From Mytilus trossulus (Eukaryota > Mollusca > Bivalvia > Mytilida > Mytilidae), in assembly GCF_036588685.1 (NCBI RefSeq), contig NC_086381.1, positions 47,491,431 to 47,555,430 on the forward strand: a stretch of 64,000 nucleotides of DNA, written 5' to 3'. The position numbers and the translations under genes are program-made. The notes under the pieces are model-generated. The model saw only the letters and a program-made list of their open reading frames with translations. It made no database searches and was not told where the DNA came from. Positions 24,801-34,325 of this stretch are shown here, in pieces (position 1 is the stretch's first letter; each line of letters opens with the position of its first letter).

Positions 24801-26985
24801 TAGATGAACTATCAAATAAACACATAAATAAAAAATTCAAGAACAAAATTAATTGAACGAATAAATACTAAGAAATGAATCCCTTTCACAAAACAAGTAT
24901 ATTTGTTTTCTTTAAACATATTTGTTATCTATTATCTATGACAAACATCATTTATATATGGCTGGATATTGTTTTGTCAAATTGCATTTTCAACTTAGAT
25001 TAAAAAAAACTTCAAAGAATCAACAAACAAATTAGAATATTTCTTATTATAATTTTCAAAGTAAAATTATTATTTTTTTTATTTACAAGAATCGCTTAAT
25101 CATACAATAAGTTTTCAAGAAACTGTTTATCCACTAGACTGGTTCCCGCAATATTCTGCATGTTACACATATATCAATATATCCTCGTGATAGCGTATGG
25201 CAATCAGATAATACTTGGAACGCAGTACCAGGAACCCTGATACTTATACACTTTCCTCATCCCGTCTCGATTGAAAGTAGCAGTAGATAATAAAACTACG
25301 TCAGAACATAATAGTATTTTGTAAAGTATGTCAAAGCTCTTGTTAAATGGCTTTTGTCTATACATTTTAGCATGTCCATCTGGTTATGATTGGCTTTCAA
25401 GTAGCAATACGTGTGTTAAATTTTATGGAGGTGATTACAGAAGTTGGGCTAACCTCAAAACGGCATGTCAAGCTGATGGTGCAGATTTGCCTCTTTTAAA
25501 TACAGACACGCTATTTAATGACTTCAGGATCTACATGGATCAAAAATCAAGTAAGTTCAAAATCTAATATTCACCATCATTTCACACCTGAACAAAAATA
25601 CAAAAAAAATATAAGTCTGTAAGAAAAAGGACATATAGAAGCTCTCTTGTCTTCTTCAAACGCATAATGCCGTCTTAGATTCCTAAACCTTCAAAAACAA
25701 AATAAAATAGAAAAAAAATAACGTTTTTAGGTTGCATGTATATTCTAGTACTTTACACATACAATCAAAACTAACTGATACAAAATTAGAAAAGACTTTG
25801 ATATCATACAAGTCTAAACCAGGTCGTGACGAACAGTAACAAAATATAATATGTTATTTGTTAATCATCGTTAAAATACCAAACTTGATGAAACTCATGA
25901 AACGTCATGTAATTGGTCTTCAAGTTAGGTAAAGTTTGATTATGATTGTGACAAGCAAAACGCAAATATGGTGAACAACACTCAAGAAGTCTTATTCGCG
26001 AACAATGACTTAGTATTCCCTTAATAAATTTAGAATGAAAATCAAACGTTTAAGGTATCAATAATTTGCTTAATAAGCATGATTTTATAATTAAACTAAT
26101 ATGCTTTATAATTGACAATGAGACAACTACAAAACATATATCAACAAGAGACCAAAAGAACATATAGATTAATAACTATCGTTTACCATGAATAACAATC
26201 CATACTGCATACTAAGATATGAAAAGGCCCTGAAAAGACAAATGCAAAACAATTTAAACAAAAAGACTAACGGCAAGTGTATGTACAAAAACAATGTATA
26301 CATGTACATACATTGTACATAAATTGCATTATGGATCATAATAAAACGATCACGGAATTCATTTTAGGTAAACAAGAAAAAAATTAATCTCTCGCTAGTA
26401 ATTTAGGTTGATTGTTATTTATATAACATTTTCTCATCTGGTATGAAAATCTTGATCAACAAACACGATCCAGTAAATTTGTAACACCCAGTTGTTCAGT
26501 GTGGTGTCATTGCTGTCAATAAACCCCGAGAATGATAACAAATACAGCTTGTTATGTAAAATGAGTGGATGCATATAACTCATTAATTTACTAATAAGTT
26601 AGTATAATAGAGAAAATGTGGTGTGATCGACAGCTCTTTATTTGAAACCAAATGAAACATAAATCAGCAAACTACATGCCACCGTACAGTCTTCAACAAT
26701 GAGCAAAACAAATACTGCATAGCATGATAATATGTTGTGTGTTCTTATCCAGGCGATCGAGTTGCTGTTGATGGAACGTTGAGCGGAAACCAAGGTATTT
26801 GGTCAAACGGGGATGTATTGAGCAGCAATAGATTTTGTTCCGGGAATCCCGATCTGACGTATCAACCAAATGTGTGTTTATACTTTGAGGATACAGCTGC
26901 TGGTTATTGTGGAACAACTACCAATAGAATTGACGATTCTTTATGTTCAACATCTGCATTAAGAATTTGTATGAAAAAATTATAA
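3780..26985 (+). CDS. Gene A: secreted PAN-(EGF)10-C-type lectin-like protein, 14 exons
   Basis: Spliced gene assembled from exons 3780-3834, 6968-7222, 13609-13671, 14234-14329, 15023-15118, 16607-16702, 18469-18564, 19447-19542, 20105-20200, 20903-20998, 22520-22615, 24382-24477, 25371-25550 and 26753-26985. They total 1650 nt, or 549 codons plus TAA. All junctions are phase 1 with AG acceptors and GT donors, and no internal stop occurs. Domain order by residue: weak signal peptide 1 to about 22, PAN/Apple about 20-103, one truncated EGF 105-124, nine complete EGF modules about 125-412, CTLD about 413-549. The family resemblance predicts an extracellular recognition or adhesion protein with an EGF stalk; the ligand is unknown. 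Four EGF exons are duplicated by a recent tandem event. The two downstream genes share the first two and last two exons but have no EGF exons. Exon membership is inferred from splice sites and phase, without transcript evidence, so individual EGF exons may be alternatively spliced. Confidence 0.83.
4178..4798 (-). repeat. tRNA-derived SINE, reverse orientation, interrupted
   Basis: On the - strand the head (4700-4798) reads like a tRNA: GGCCTCGGTGGCCATATGGT near the A box, and GGGAGTTCGATTTCCGC as B box (4714-4728). The body and tail are at 4178-4335 (TTATTGATGGAGGAAACCGC on + and CTTCGGTAGGACAACTGACA), a block I recognise from molluscan SINEs. About 300 bases between (4336-4650) do not fit and are probably an insertion or diverged body. 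It lies in gene A intron 1. Confidence 0.7.
5660..5682. repeat. TA microsatellite
   Basis: About 11 TA/AT units in intron 1 of gene A. Confidence 0.9.
5812..5836. repeat. Poly-A tract
   Basis: A-rich run of more than 20 bases in intron 1 of gene A. It follows a fragment similar to the dispersed repeat of the 1-305 type (5690-5760, reverse orientation), so it may be a remnant tail. Confidence 0.6.
6968..7222 (+). CDS. Gene A exon 2, PAN/Apple domain
   Basis: Phase 1 to phase 1 exon of 255 nt after an AG at 6966-6967 and before GTGAGT. The translation contains VIWYKAPL, then an EC..QC..GC..F.Y..TC.L pattern typical of PAN/Apple domains, with five cysteines including a late one in DICYY. It aligns with the PAN exons of genes B and C through the WYK start and the spaced cysteine core but is much more diverged than those two are from each other. 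PAN domains bind proteins or carbohydrates in secreted proteins. The acceptor has only a modest pyrimidine tract. Confidence 0.82.
9621..9644. repeat. TA dinucleotide run before the satellite array
   Basis: About 12 TA units directly abutting the first satellite unit. Confidence 0.9.
9643..13323. repeat. 549-bp satellite array in gene A intron 2
   Basis: Units start at 9643, 10192, 10741, 11290, 11839, 12388 and 12937; six are complete and the seventh stops after about 390 bases. Single-base differences between units are rare (for example 11408 and 12520). A TA run (9621-9644) precedes the array, and a short ACATATATATATG tract follows the break. Each unit contains the short inverted pair TTGTGGC/GCCACAA. 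Short open frames on both strands recur only because the unit recurs, and none resembles a known protein. A diverged single unit lies at 30895-31330. Confidence 0.95.
13609..13671 (+). CDS. Gene A exon 3, truncated EGF-like exon
   Basis: 63-nt phase 1-1 exon encoding NPCYAVFCGVGTYSGSSCQT. Compared with the exon at 19447-19542 it lacks 33 nt in frame, which removes the middle of the module with cysteines 3, 4 and 5. Only Cys1, Cys2 and Cys6 are left, so none of the normal EGF disulfide pairs (1-3, 2-4, 5-6) can form. The splice sites and frame remain intact, so it could still be spliced in, or it could be skipped harmlessly. Its 3' part and the following intron belong to copy 1 of the large tandem duplication; its 5' part does not. 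Confidence 0.6.
14234..14329 (+). CDS. Gene A exon 4, EGF module (copy 1, first)
   Basis: 96-nt phase 1-1 exon between CATACAG and GTAAGT. It encodes one short EGF module starting DPCYNINCGVGTC, with cysteine spacing C-x4-C-x4-C-x4-C-x1-C-x8-C and the usual C.C..GY.G..C end. It lacks the Asp/Asn and hydroxylation signature of calcium-binding EGF. Its coding sequence is identical to the exon at 20105-20200. Confidence 0.87.
14805..14960 (+). repeat. Dispersed repeat family R5
   Basis: Core ACTGAACTCCGAGGAAAATT followed by GGAAAGTCCC. Other copies: 16020-16200, 20685-20840, 21935-22110, 32710-32830, 41850-41930, 47515-47660 and 58795-58960. Confidence 0.8.
15023..15118 (+). CDS. Gene A exon 5, EGF module (copy 1, second)
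   Basis: 96-nt phase 1-1 exon encoding DPCYGVSCGVGTCSGGTCSC followed by PGGYSGSSCQT, six cysteines with the array spacing. Acceptor TTCACAG and donor GTAAGT. Its sequence is identical to exon 20903-20998. Confidence 0.87.
15455..15715. repeat. 33-bp minisatellite, copy 1
   Basis: About eight units around the core CATTCTCAGGCAATATAATG, each with an ACACATAATAT part. The unit length is a multiple of three, so open frames run through it on both strands, but it lies in an intron and shows no coding bias. Confidence 0.9.
16607..16702 (+). CDS. Gene A exon 6, EGF module (copy 1, third)
   Basis: 96-nt phase 1-1 exon, six cysteines, beginning DPCYNINCGVGTCSGG. It is very close to exon 14234-14329, and the two share the upstream intron end ATTTCATACAG, suggesting an older duplication inside the unit. 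It differs from its copy-2 counterpart at 22520-22615 by one base that changes Asn to Thr. Confidence 0.87.
18469..18564 (+). CDS. Gene A exon 7, EGF module (copy 1, fourth, most diverged)
   Basis: 96-nt phase 1-1 exon after TTGTTGCAG and before GTGAGC. It encodes DPCYNVNCGVGTCSGGTCSC, then PDGYSGSTCEN. It is the most distinct module of the unit (PDGY instead of PGGY, CEN instead of CQT). Its duplicate at 24382-24477 joins directly to the CTLD. Confidence 0.87.
19133..19446. other. Single-copy intron spacer between the duplication copies
   Basis: The sequence from the end of copy 1 up to the EGF exon at 19447 is present once in the window. No exon or repeat is recognised in it. Its absence after copy 2 shows that the duplication is not a simple perfect tandem pair. 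Confidence 0.7.
19447..19542 (+). CDS. Gene A exon 8, EGF module carrying the duplication breakpoint
   Basis: 96-nt phase 1-1 exon encoding DPCYSVSCGVGTCSSGTCSC, then PGGYSGSSCQT. The 5' part (to about 19516) and its upstream intron are single copy in the window, while the 3' end from 19517 on is identical to 13646 onward. The start of duplication copy 2 therefore lies within this exon, yet the reading frame and all six cysteines are intact. Confidence 0.86.
20105..20200 (+). CDS. Gene A exon 9, EGF module (copy 2, first)
   Basis: Exact coding duplicate of exon 14234-14329, offset 5871 bases, with the same splice sites and phase. Confidence 0.85.
20903..20998 (+). CDS. Gene A exon 10, EGF module (copy 2, second)
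   Basis: Exact coding duplicate of exon 15023-15118, offset 5880 bases. The offset grows by 9 because of a small insertion in the preceding intron near 20553. Confidence 0.85.
21335..21628. repeat. 33-bp minisatellite, copy 2
   Basis: Same array as at 15455-15715 with one additional 33-bp unit (about nine), which accounts for most of the length difference between the two duplication copies. Confidence 0.9.
22520..22615 (+). CDS. Gene A exon 11, EGF module (copy 2, third)
   Basis: Duplicate of exon 16607-16702, offset 5913 bases. One coding change, AAT to ACT, gives YTINC instead of YNINC between Cys1 and Cys2. This is the only coding difference seen between the four duplicated exon pairs. 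Confidence 0.85.
24382..24477 (+). CDS. Gene A exon 12, EGF module (copy 2, fourth)
   Basis: Exact coding duplicate of exon 18469-18564. Its last base (T) joins CA of the CTLD exon to give Ser, so the linker to the lectin domain is very short. Confidence 0.85.
24478..25370. other. Gene A intron 12
   Basis: The first 570 bases belong to duplication copy 2, the rest (25047-25370) is unique. No exon is seen. Confidence 0.6.
25371..25550 (+). CDS. Gene A exon 13, N-terminal half of the CTLD
   Basis: 180-nt phase 1-1 exon after CATTTTAG and before GTAAGT. It begins CPSGYDWLSSSNTCVKF and continues RSWANLKTACQADGADLPLL, the usual CTLD start (two-cysteine N-terminal strand, then W..A...C...GA.L). 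It matches exon 3 of genes B and C in length, phase and the TDTLF motif. Confidence 0.88.
25551..26752. other. Gene A intron 13, within the CTLD
   Basis: 1.2 kb splitting the CTLD at the same point as in genes B and C. It contains a reverse R2 fragment near 26105-26245 and nothing else recognisable. Confidence 0.6.
26753..26985 (+). CDS. Gene A exon 14, C-terminal half of the CTLD and stop
   Basis: Last exon after TTATCCAG. It encodes RVAVDGTL, WSNGD, FCSGNPD, VCLYF, NRIDDSLC and LRICMKKL, then TAA at 26983-26985. The four late cysteines and the LRIC end fit a CTLD C-terminal half. The sugar-selectivity position reads NPD (residues 504-506) instead of EPN or QPD, so carbohydrate preference cannot be predicted. 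Confidence 0.88.
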
Positions 26986-28257
26986 ATGCTTTAAAAAGGG
27001 TTTGAATAGGAAATGTTTTACCAAATATAAATTGTTCGCTGGAATATTGTATGTTGCGGAGACTTACAATGTTTTGAAAATCTATAGAAACTCTGTTTTA
27101 CAACATCATTAGTGGGAACAATTGTACATTTGATCGTTATACATGTTATATTATGTTAACAACTTGCACTGATCTCTGACATGTCTATATGAATTCAGAA
27201 CTTAAATACAATCCATCATTCTGTAGAAACTTTAACAAATCTGTTTAACAGTTGTTATGTATGTTTAAGAATACTGACGGGCAGTCATCCTTCTTTTCTG
27301 TACTCTTTTCAATTTTTGGAGAATTTAAGTTCAACAAATAAAAGAACACTTCTGTTGTCGAATTTTAATGAACATAACTTAACTGAATATCGCTTATATG
27401 GTCAGTTTTATAAATTTCCTGTTACAACACTTTGAATTTAAAAAAAAACTATGGATATTTTTATCCCAGGAATAGATTACCTTACTAGCTGTATTTGGCA
27501 TACCTTTTGAGAATTTTAGGTCCTCAATGCACTTCAACTTTGTACTTGTTTGGTCTAATGTACACGAAACGTGCGCATGGCGTCTTAAATTATAATCCTG
27601 GTACCTTTGATATCTATTAACTATTACATATTCTCTAGTATGCACAATTTTTGGATGGTTGACAAACTTCCAGTTATTTTTTTCAGAAAGGAAGGATTCT
27701 AAAACAAACATTATATTGTAATCACTATGTATATGATGTATGATAATATTTCACGGTTCTATTTTTTACAGCTTTACGCATCAGATGAAGCTCATCATTA
27801 CTTTTCGTTAATAATGAATCACACGCACCCAAATGACAAGACAACATGTCAAATCTTCAAATAGATCAATTTTGAAACTCATTAATTATTAACTACTGTT
27901 TAAAGTAGACTCGTTTCAATCACCACAATCGCTCTCACTTGAAATATTTCATTATGACAACGAATAGTAAGGAGAATTTATAATGTCTTTTGTGTCAACA
28001 CATTTTAAGTCGGTTTAGTAATATTTTTTTTCAAAGTCAAAGTTTACTTCGCGAACCCTTACATAGAGTCCGCCTAAAGTTAAACACCACCTAAGTATAA
28101 TTCGCAATATTTGTTTAACTATTGCAATAAAACTCAGATAAACACGCCAACCAACTTTTTATTAAATTTTTCGAATACACTGTTTCGATGCCTTTAAATC
28201 ATTTTCCTACTGTCCGCGTACAGGTGAAATTTGACCTTCACCAAGTAACTGTGAAAT
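26986..28257. other. 3' region of gene A and intergenic DNA
   Basis: Probable 3' UTR to about 27360, then AT-rich DNA with an R4 copy at 27561-27620. No exon recognised. Confidence 0.5.
27337..27342 (+). promoter_or_regulatory. Candidate polyadenylation signal of gene A
   Basis: AATAAA about 350 bases after the stop codon, the first canonical hexamer seen downstream. The assignment is by position only. Confidence 0.4.
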
Positions 28258-28970
28258 ATGGCAAGGCGTAAGTTATCTGTGACTGAACATTGACAAACAA
28301 TTGACATATCAAACACTGATAGGAGCACTAGGAGTATAGGTTTCCATTTTAATTTTAATCACACCGTCATTGTCAGATTTTTACAACGTCATTTTGACAG
28401 AGGAACTAAAACAGATAGTACAAGATCGGGACGATCCCGTTTAACTACCGATCGTAATAACAGACTGCGTATTTGTCGTGCTTAAGCCAACCCATTTACT
28501 CCTGCCCAGACACTATTGGCATCAAGGTGGTCGTGATTGTGTTCGAACATTGGTTTTACGACTTCATAGAGGCTATCTAAGAGCATGTCGTGTTGTAAAG
28601 GAACCTGTGCTAACAGACAGGCATTGTATACTCAGGTTTCAAAGGATTAATGACCATCGACCCTGGAACATGAGAAGCTAGCAAAATGTTCATTGGTCAA
28701 ATGAGAGTCAATTTCTGTAACGACCAAAAGACGACAGGATAATAGTTTGGTGGGAAAATAAAACTTCTTATAACAAAGACAACATTTGCCCTACGACTGG
28801 ATATGTTGCTAGTTGTGTTACAGTATGGGGTTTCTTCTGATACTGCTGTAAGGTGGGTATGCATAATCTGCAGTGAAGCATGAACGAACAGACTTACAGT
28901 AATTTGGTGCTTACAAACATTGCAGTCCTTCATTTTGATTTTGTTCATAGTAAGAAGAAATGAAATGTAT
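28258..28970 (+). pseudogene. Tc1/mariner-like transposase remnant
   Basis: Frame-broken relic of a Tc1-like transposase. It starts with ATG and MARRKLSVTE (28258), then VIVRFLQRHFDRGTK and RSGRSRLTTDRNNRLRICRA in the helix-turn-helix part, PTHLLLPR and LRACRVVKEPVLTDRH in the linker, NDHRPWNM and VHWSNESQF in the catalytic core, and VLTNIAVLHFDF towards the end. Stops and frameshifts separate these blocks, and the first catalytic Asp (normally DES) reads Asn in NES. The order and spacing of the motifs fit the family; no terminal inverted repeats were located. It is certainly inactive. Confidence 0.85.
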
Positions 28971-30894
28971 AGTAATACTAAACACTTATCAGAGCTGATA
29001 TATAAACGAGATATGACCATGAATAAGTAAATCTTCAATAACAAAAAAGCATTATGGATAATATTAACAGATGAAATTTACGCCAAAGTGCGGTCTTAGA
29101 TGGCTTGTATGCTCGGAATTTCCAAAGTGTCGAACAAAATTATACATGTCATAATAAAAATTAAACAATTCACTCTTTCGTATCAAAGGGAGTACACTTA
29201 AACGTCACATGAAATAACACGATTTTGCAGAAAGAGTGTGTTCTATCTTGCTTTTTTCTTAACGTGAAGGAATAACTTTTATTCAATAACTGCATGTTCA
29301 TCGTAAATATTAAAACTGTGTAATCGAAGTTGCATGCTTTGCATGTTCAGCATGAGTTTAATTAGTACAGTTTACTTTGACAAGAATTGCAGCAAGTGAA
29401 TAATCATATTTATAAAATATTTCCTCTGGACTTTAAATCATCAAGATTTAATAAAACAAATGAAAATTACTAGAAGTATTGCCAAATTTAAATGCTTTAG
29501 AAAAAATATTTAAATGAATACTTGAAATAAGAGAATATATTTCATTTAAATACCTCCCTCTAGAGGAATATAAAAAAATACTGGAGTCCCTTGGCCCTAC
29601 AGAATAATTAATAAATGTCGAATTTTGATTTAAACATCGCAATAGATATTTCAGAAAAGAATTAGATGCCATTGCTTTTAGATAATAATTGATTGTTAAC
29701 CTATTGTTGCACCATTATTTTTACAATTGTTGTTATTTAATACTTCCTCTGTGTTTATATGTCATTCTGTACACCTTTGTTCATACATGTTGTGCTAGTC
29801 TTTTTGTTGCAATAAGGAAAATTCATTATAAAAAAGACTCATAAATACAATACTTTCCTGTTCATTTCTTTCAATTTCTGTTCGAAGTGAATGTTGGTAA
29901 AAAAGGGGGTGTAAGTACAAACATAATTTAATGAAATCTCTATTGCCTATACGGGGTGAAAAGTAAACGGTTTCGGTTGATACCTACACTCTCTCTCTCA
30001 AATTAAAAATGTATGCAATCCTTAAAATACTATTATCTTAAAATAACATTTTGGTTCTAAATTATAGGCAAATTTTACCCTAACAGTCATTAACCAGTTT
30101 TACTCTAACAACTCAAAAAGGCGATGTAATAACACATGATATATATTATGTTTTTGTTCTGTGAAGATTATACTTTTCAATAAAAGAAACCCTTTCCTAT
30201 AAAAACATATGTTATGCAGATTTTTACACTCACTGTACCAACAAAAATCGCATTTTTTTAATACATATGTTCTTTTAAGAGTATAACAAAATACGATATT
30301 TAAATAACGTATAATACAACGAGTTTGTGATATCAAGAAGTGTTAAGTGTGTCAATGATTTCAATATTTGTTCACAATTACACGATAAGTATACAATTAC
30401 TATCAATAAAAAAACTTCGCGGTTCTAATTTTACCTGGTTACAACATTAGTTATATAATGTAACTGCATCAGGTTTGCATCACAGATGACATTTAATATA
30501 TCATCGCTACTGTTTTCATTATCAATGGCATGCATCCGTGAAATAAATCAGGAATTGAAACCTTGAAATAGATGCAACATAAACGGGTTCATTAAACCGT
30601 TTTACAGAGCAATTGAATTTCAATCACCACAAACGTCAAACATGAATTGATTTGGAGATTTATGCTTATAAAAAACTATGAATTTAAATTCATGTGAAAA
30701 TTAAAATTATCTATTTGAAAAACATTCTTTTACGTCAATAGTTTATGTAAGTTTAATTAGTACTTGTATAAAAGCGTTTTATAATACTATGTTAATACAA
30801 TGCATCTCTTAAATTGTTGACGTGTAACATGGGCGGCTAGCAAATTTGTGTCGTAACAACTGCATAATATCAGAGAACATGACGTAACAATATA

Positions 30895-31330
30895 TATACG
30901 AGTCTAAATTGAAAACTACGTTCAAACCTATGTTTGCGTTGGATAAAAACCGCAATTTTTATACGTGTGCATGTAATACAAATTTCGTTGTAGAAGGGTT
31001 TAAATACAGCGCAAACAACATTTTCCAAAAGACCAAAAAAGTGAAAAAATATAATTTAACAAAACGCATTTGACTAACAGGTCGAACAATTGATGTTCTT
31101 TAACCCTGCAGACAGCCATTGGTGATTGCCAAAAAAAAAAATGATCACAAGATGTAAAAAAAAGGATCTTAATATAAATTTAATACTAAACAGAAATATT
31201 TTTTTAACTTGTGGCCACGAGGTTATGCCACAAACATACGGTGTCAATATTTTTTTAGTACACAAGATCCGGATTTCGACATTCTGATCAGTGATGTTAG
31301 GGATCAAAATGGTAATTGAATAGCCATATA
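30895..31330. repeat. Dispersed diverged monomer of the 549-bp satellite
   Basis: About 435 bases align with the satellite unit from CGAGTCTAAATTGAAAACTA through GATGTTAGGGATC, with roughly one change in ten bases and small indels. It is a single copy without tandem neighbours, and the final part (AAAAAGTGCCCTC) extends beyond the array unit. Confidence 0.9.
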
Positions 31331-31918
31331 AAAAGTGCCCTCATTTTAAGGAAAAAGTACCCTCAATTTATATATGTATGATTTGGGGTGTCCTAAATAC
31401 AATGAACTAAAAAACTGCATAATATGCTGAAATTATTCAGCATCAATAATATGTTTTCAATTTGTTCAAAGTAAACTTGTGTATGATATGTGTATATGGG
31501 GTTAATCACCATATAGGGTTAGTTACAATATGGAGTTTGTTCGGAGTTTCTTCCCTTTCAAAACGAAACAAGTGGGCACATCCCTTTAAAAAAACAACAC
31601 AGTATTGAGGAAAAATCGGAAAGATTTCAAAAGACGACGAAATTGATGATGAAGGATCAAAACTAATTCATACAACACATTTGCAGGTAACGAGTTCTTA
31701 TTGTTGACATTAATAAGTTACAATCCTTTCAAAACAAAAACGACATTTGGAAGGTCCCAACGGAGCAAAAAAATGGTACATATAATGAACGATTGAAATG
31801 AATTAATAAAACAAATTCAACGTGAGGGTACCCAAATTGTACCTGTTTTGACATTTTCTTTCCCACGTTTTTTTTTATGATCCAGACAACAATTGGAAAT
31901 GATTTGATATTGGCGTCG

Positions 31919-31982
31919 CTGATGAGCCGAAACGCACGTCTGGCGTAATAAATTACAATCCTGGTACCTTTGATAACTTTTG
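31919..31982 (+). repeat. Short dispersed repeat R4
   Basis: Core CGTCTGGCGTAATAAATTAC then AATCCTGGTACCTTTGATAA. Same orientation at 8581-8648 and 27561-27620; reverse or partial copies at 32062-32100, 33220-33270, 33325-33410, 37541-37625 and 60815-60895. Nine copies in 64 kb make it one of the densest repeats here. Confidence 0.8.
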
Positions 31983-33804
31983 CCATGCTGCGCTTATTTT
32001 GTAGACGTATCCTTCTTTATTATATATATATAGTTACACCAATTTGTTATATTAATAGAAAAATAAACTCATCATAGATACCAGGACGAAATTTAGTATA
32101 TAACGTAATAACGACATATGGAGTGAAAAGTAATTTGTTCATCAATTGTTTCAGCATTGATGTCAATATTACATTGTATAAGTTCTCTTTTGTATTATAT
32201 GACCAAATTTGGATTTTGCATATTTTAAATCCATACTGAATCAAAGAAACAATTGTCTGAAGAGACCTCCAAAGAATTCATAATTTTGTATTTAGAAGTA
32301 CTCAAATTGCATCCATGCTTTCATTCACAACATAATGTTTGGTTTTATTTCTTCAAATATCTAGTACACCTTGACATGAGTACATGCTTACTAGTTTTTA
32401 AGAAATTGATGCTGGTAACATATTTTATTTGCTCATTTTTAAAAGAGGACTTTGTGTGAACGTTGTGTGGTCCTGAACATCGTATCGACTTATTTTTACT
32501 TGTACACAAATAAAACGTAGTATATGATTGATCTTAAGTGAACAGGCTTCATAATTCTCTACATTTATTGCTTCGGCTGATGTTAAAGTATTGCCGAGTG
32601 ATAAAAGGTTCATGGAAAATCACAAGTTATTACTTAAATAGGTAAGGTAACGTATGGAGAGTTAGCTATTTGAATGCTTATTTGTGATCAAAGACGGAGC
32701 TGTTTCATCAAAGGTAAAATCAAAAGCTCAAAATTATAAAAAGATCATTGGAGAACAACTGACATAGCCCTGCATTGGTACAAGCATTTCTTATGTAGAA
32801 AATAGAGCATCAACATTTTCTTATTTAAAGTTTTACCTTAAAGGAACTGATGATAGCGTTGATTATCTTTTATTCTACTGAAAGAAAGTCATATATATGG
32901 AGTAAGATGTATTTTGATCAATTGCCTCAGCATTGATGTCAGTATTATACACTACCTTTTGTAACTTTTGATCAAATTATGCCAATTTGCAGAATAGATA
33001 GAAATTTTAAACGTAGTTTTACAAAATATACAAATATCAGCCTTTTGACTTGAAATATGACAATCGATAAGTAAAAATTGTGAAATTATCAGACAACGTT
33101 TTACAAGTGTGTCAACTCTAAGATAGATCATAAATAGAGTACCAAATACATTTCACCTTGAACTTGACTTATTTCATTGCAAAAAGTCACCCGTGAACGG
33201 AAACATGTCTCTTTATGAATACACTTATCGTAGATACCAGGATTGAACAAAAAACTTATCAGTGACGTTTAAATAAATATAAACTCCACCAGCGTGGCAT
33301 CGAAACAGTGGTTGTGACCACACTCATTATACATACCAAAATTGAAAGTTTGTGTTTGTACCAGACGTGTGGTTCATCTAAAAATGACTCATCAGTGACA
33401 CTCTAATAAGCAAAAATAAAAAGACCAATTAAAGTACGAAGTTGAAGAGCATTGGAGACCAATATTTTCTAAAGGTTTTGCCAATTACAGCTAAAAAAAT
33501 ATATTGCTGAGAAACAACATGCACTTTAAAGCAAAAATTAAACAGACATCAAGGCTGTTTACAAAGCGACATAACTACGTAGCTATTATGATTATTATTG
33601 TGACTTAGAAGTACAGCGAGATAATACATGATGATCATGTGACATGGTAGACGTAGCTTCCTTATATTATTTCTATAATGAGGTGTAGCATGATTACCAA
33701 TAAAACAGCTATCCATCAAATTCAAACGTAAAACTATAATATACTTACTGAACGTGAATACTAACATCATATGACGTATCTCAGATTCAGGCGCAAATCA
33801 ACAT

Positions 33805-34325
33805 GTGCAACACGACGGGTGCCACATGTGAAGCAGGATCTGCTTACCCTTCTGGAGCACCTGAGATCACCCCAGTTTTAGGTGGGGTTCGTTTTGCCTA
33901 TTCTGTAGTTTTCTATGTTGTGTTATGTGTACTGTTATTTGTCTGTTTGACTTTTTCATTTTAGCCATGGCGTTGTTAGTTAATTTTGATTTATTCGTGT
34001 GACTGCCCTCTGGTATATTTCATCCCTCGTTCAAAAAGATATAGAATAACAATAAATATTGTCCCGATGCATCTTTGCGCCTCTCCCAAGTCAGGAGCCT
34101 TTTTTCTTTGTTAGTCTTGTAAGTTTATTTTTAATCTAGGTGCATTTATATGATTTGGAGATTAGTGACACATTTTACTTACATAGTACACCATGTTATT
34201 TAGAGGCCAGCTGAGGATGTTTTCCCTATGTTGAAAACTCATTGGTGACCTTCGGCAGTTATCTGGTCTCCGTTTTTATTTTTGTCTCTTTGACGTATTC
34301 CCCATTTTCATTTTCATTCTTTATT
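33805..34325 (+). repeat. Dispersed repeat family R6 followed by R1
   Basis: Begins ACGGGTGCCACATGTGAAGC and includes TAGCCATGGCGTTGTTAGTT; related copies are at 36895-36985, 49680-49880 and 50395-50625. An R1 fragment follows from about 34075. Confidence 0.8.

Larger units (their letters stand above)
19517..25046 (+). repeat. Large tandem duplication, copy 2
   Basis: Repeat of 13646-19132 at offset 5871 at the left edge and 5914 at the right edge. It begins inside the EGF exon 19447-19542 and ends at 25046, after which the intron is unrelated to that following copy 1. Introns hold the same repeat pieces as copy 1 (20685-20840, 21935-22110, 23600-23910). Confidence 0.95.

Noticed and set aside
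28697..29044. 115-codon open frame on -
   Set aside because: Antisense to the Tc1-like transposase remnant, whose motifs read on +.
31910..31970. Hammerhead-ribozyme-like words CTGATGAG, GAAAC and GCGTA
   Set aside because: The core words are in the right order and the short CGC/GCG stem fits, but there is no room for stem II, no convincing stem I, and the other R4 copies lack CTGATGA.
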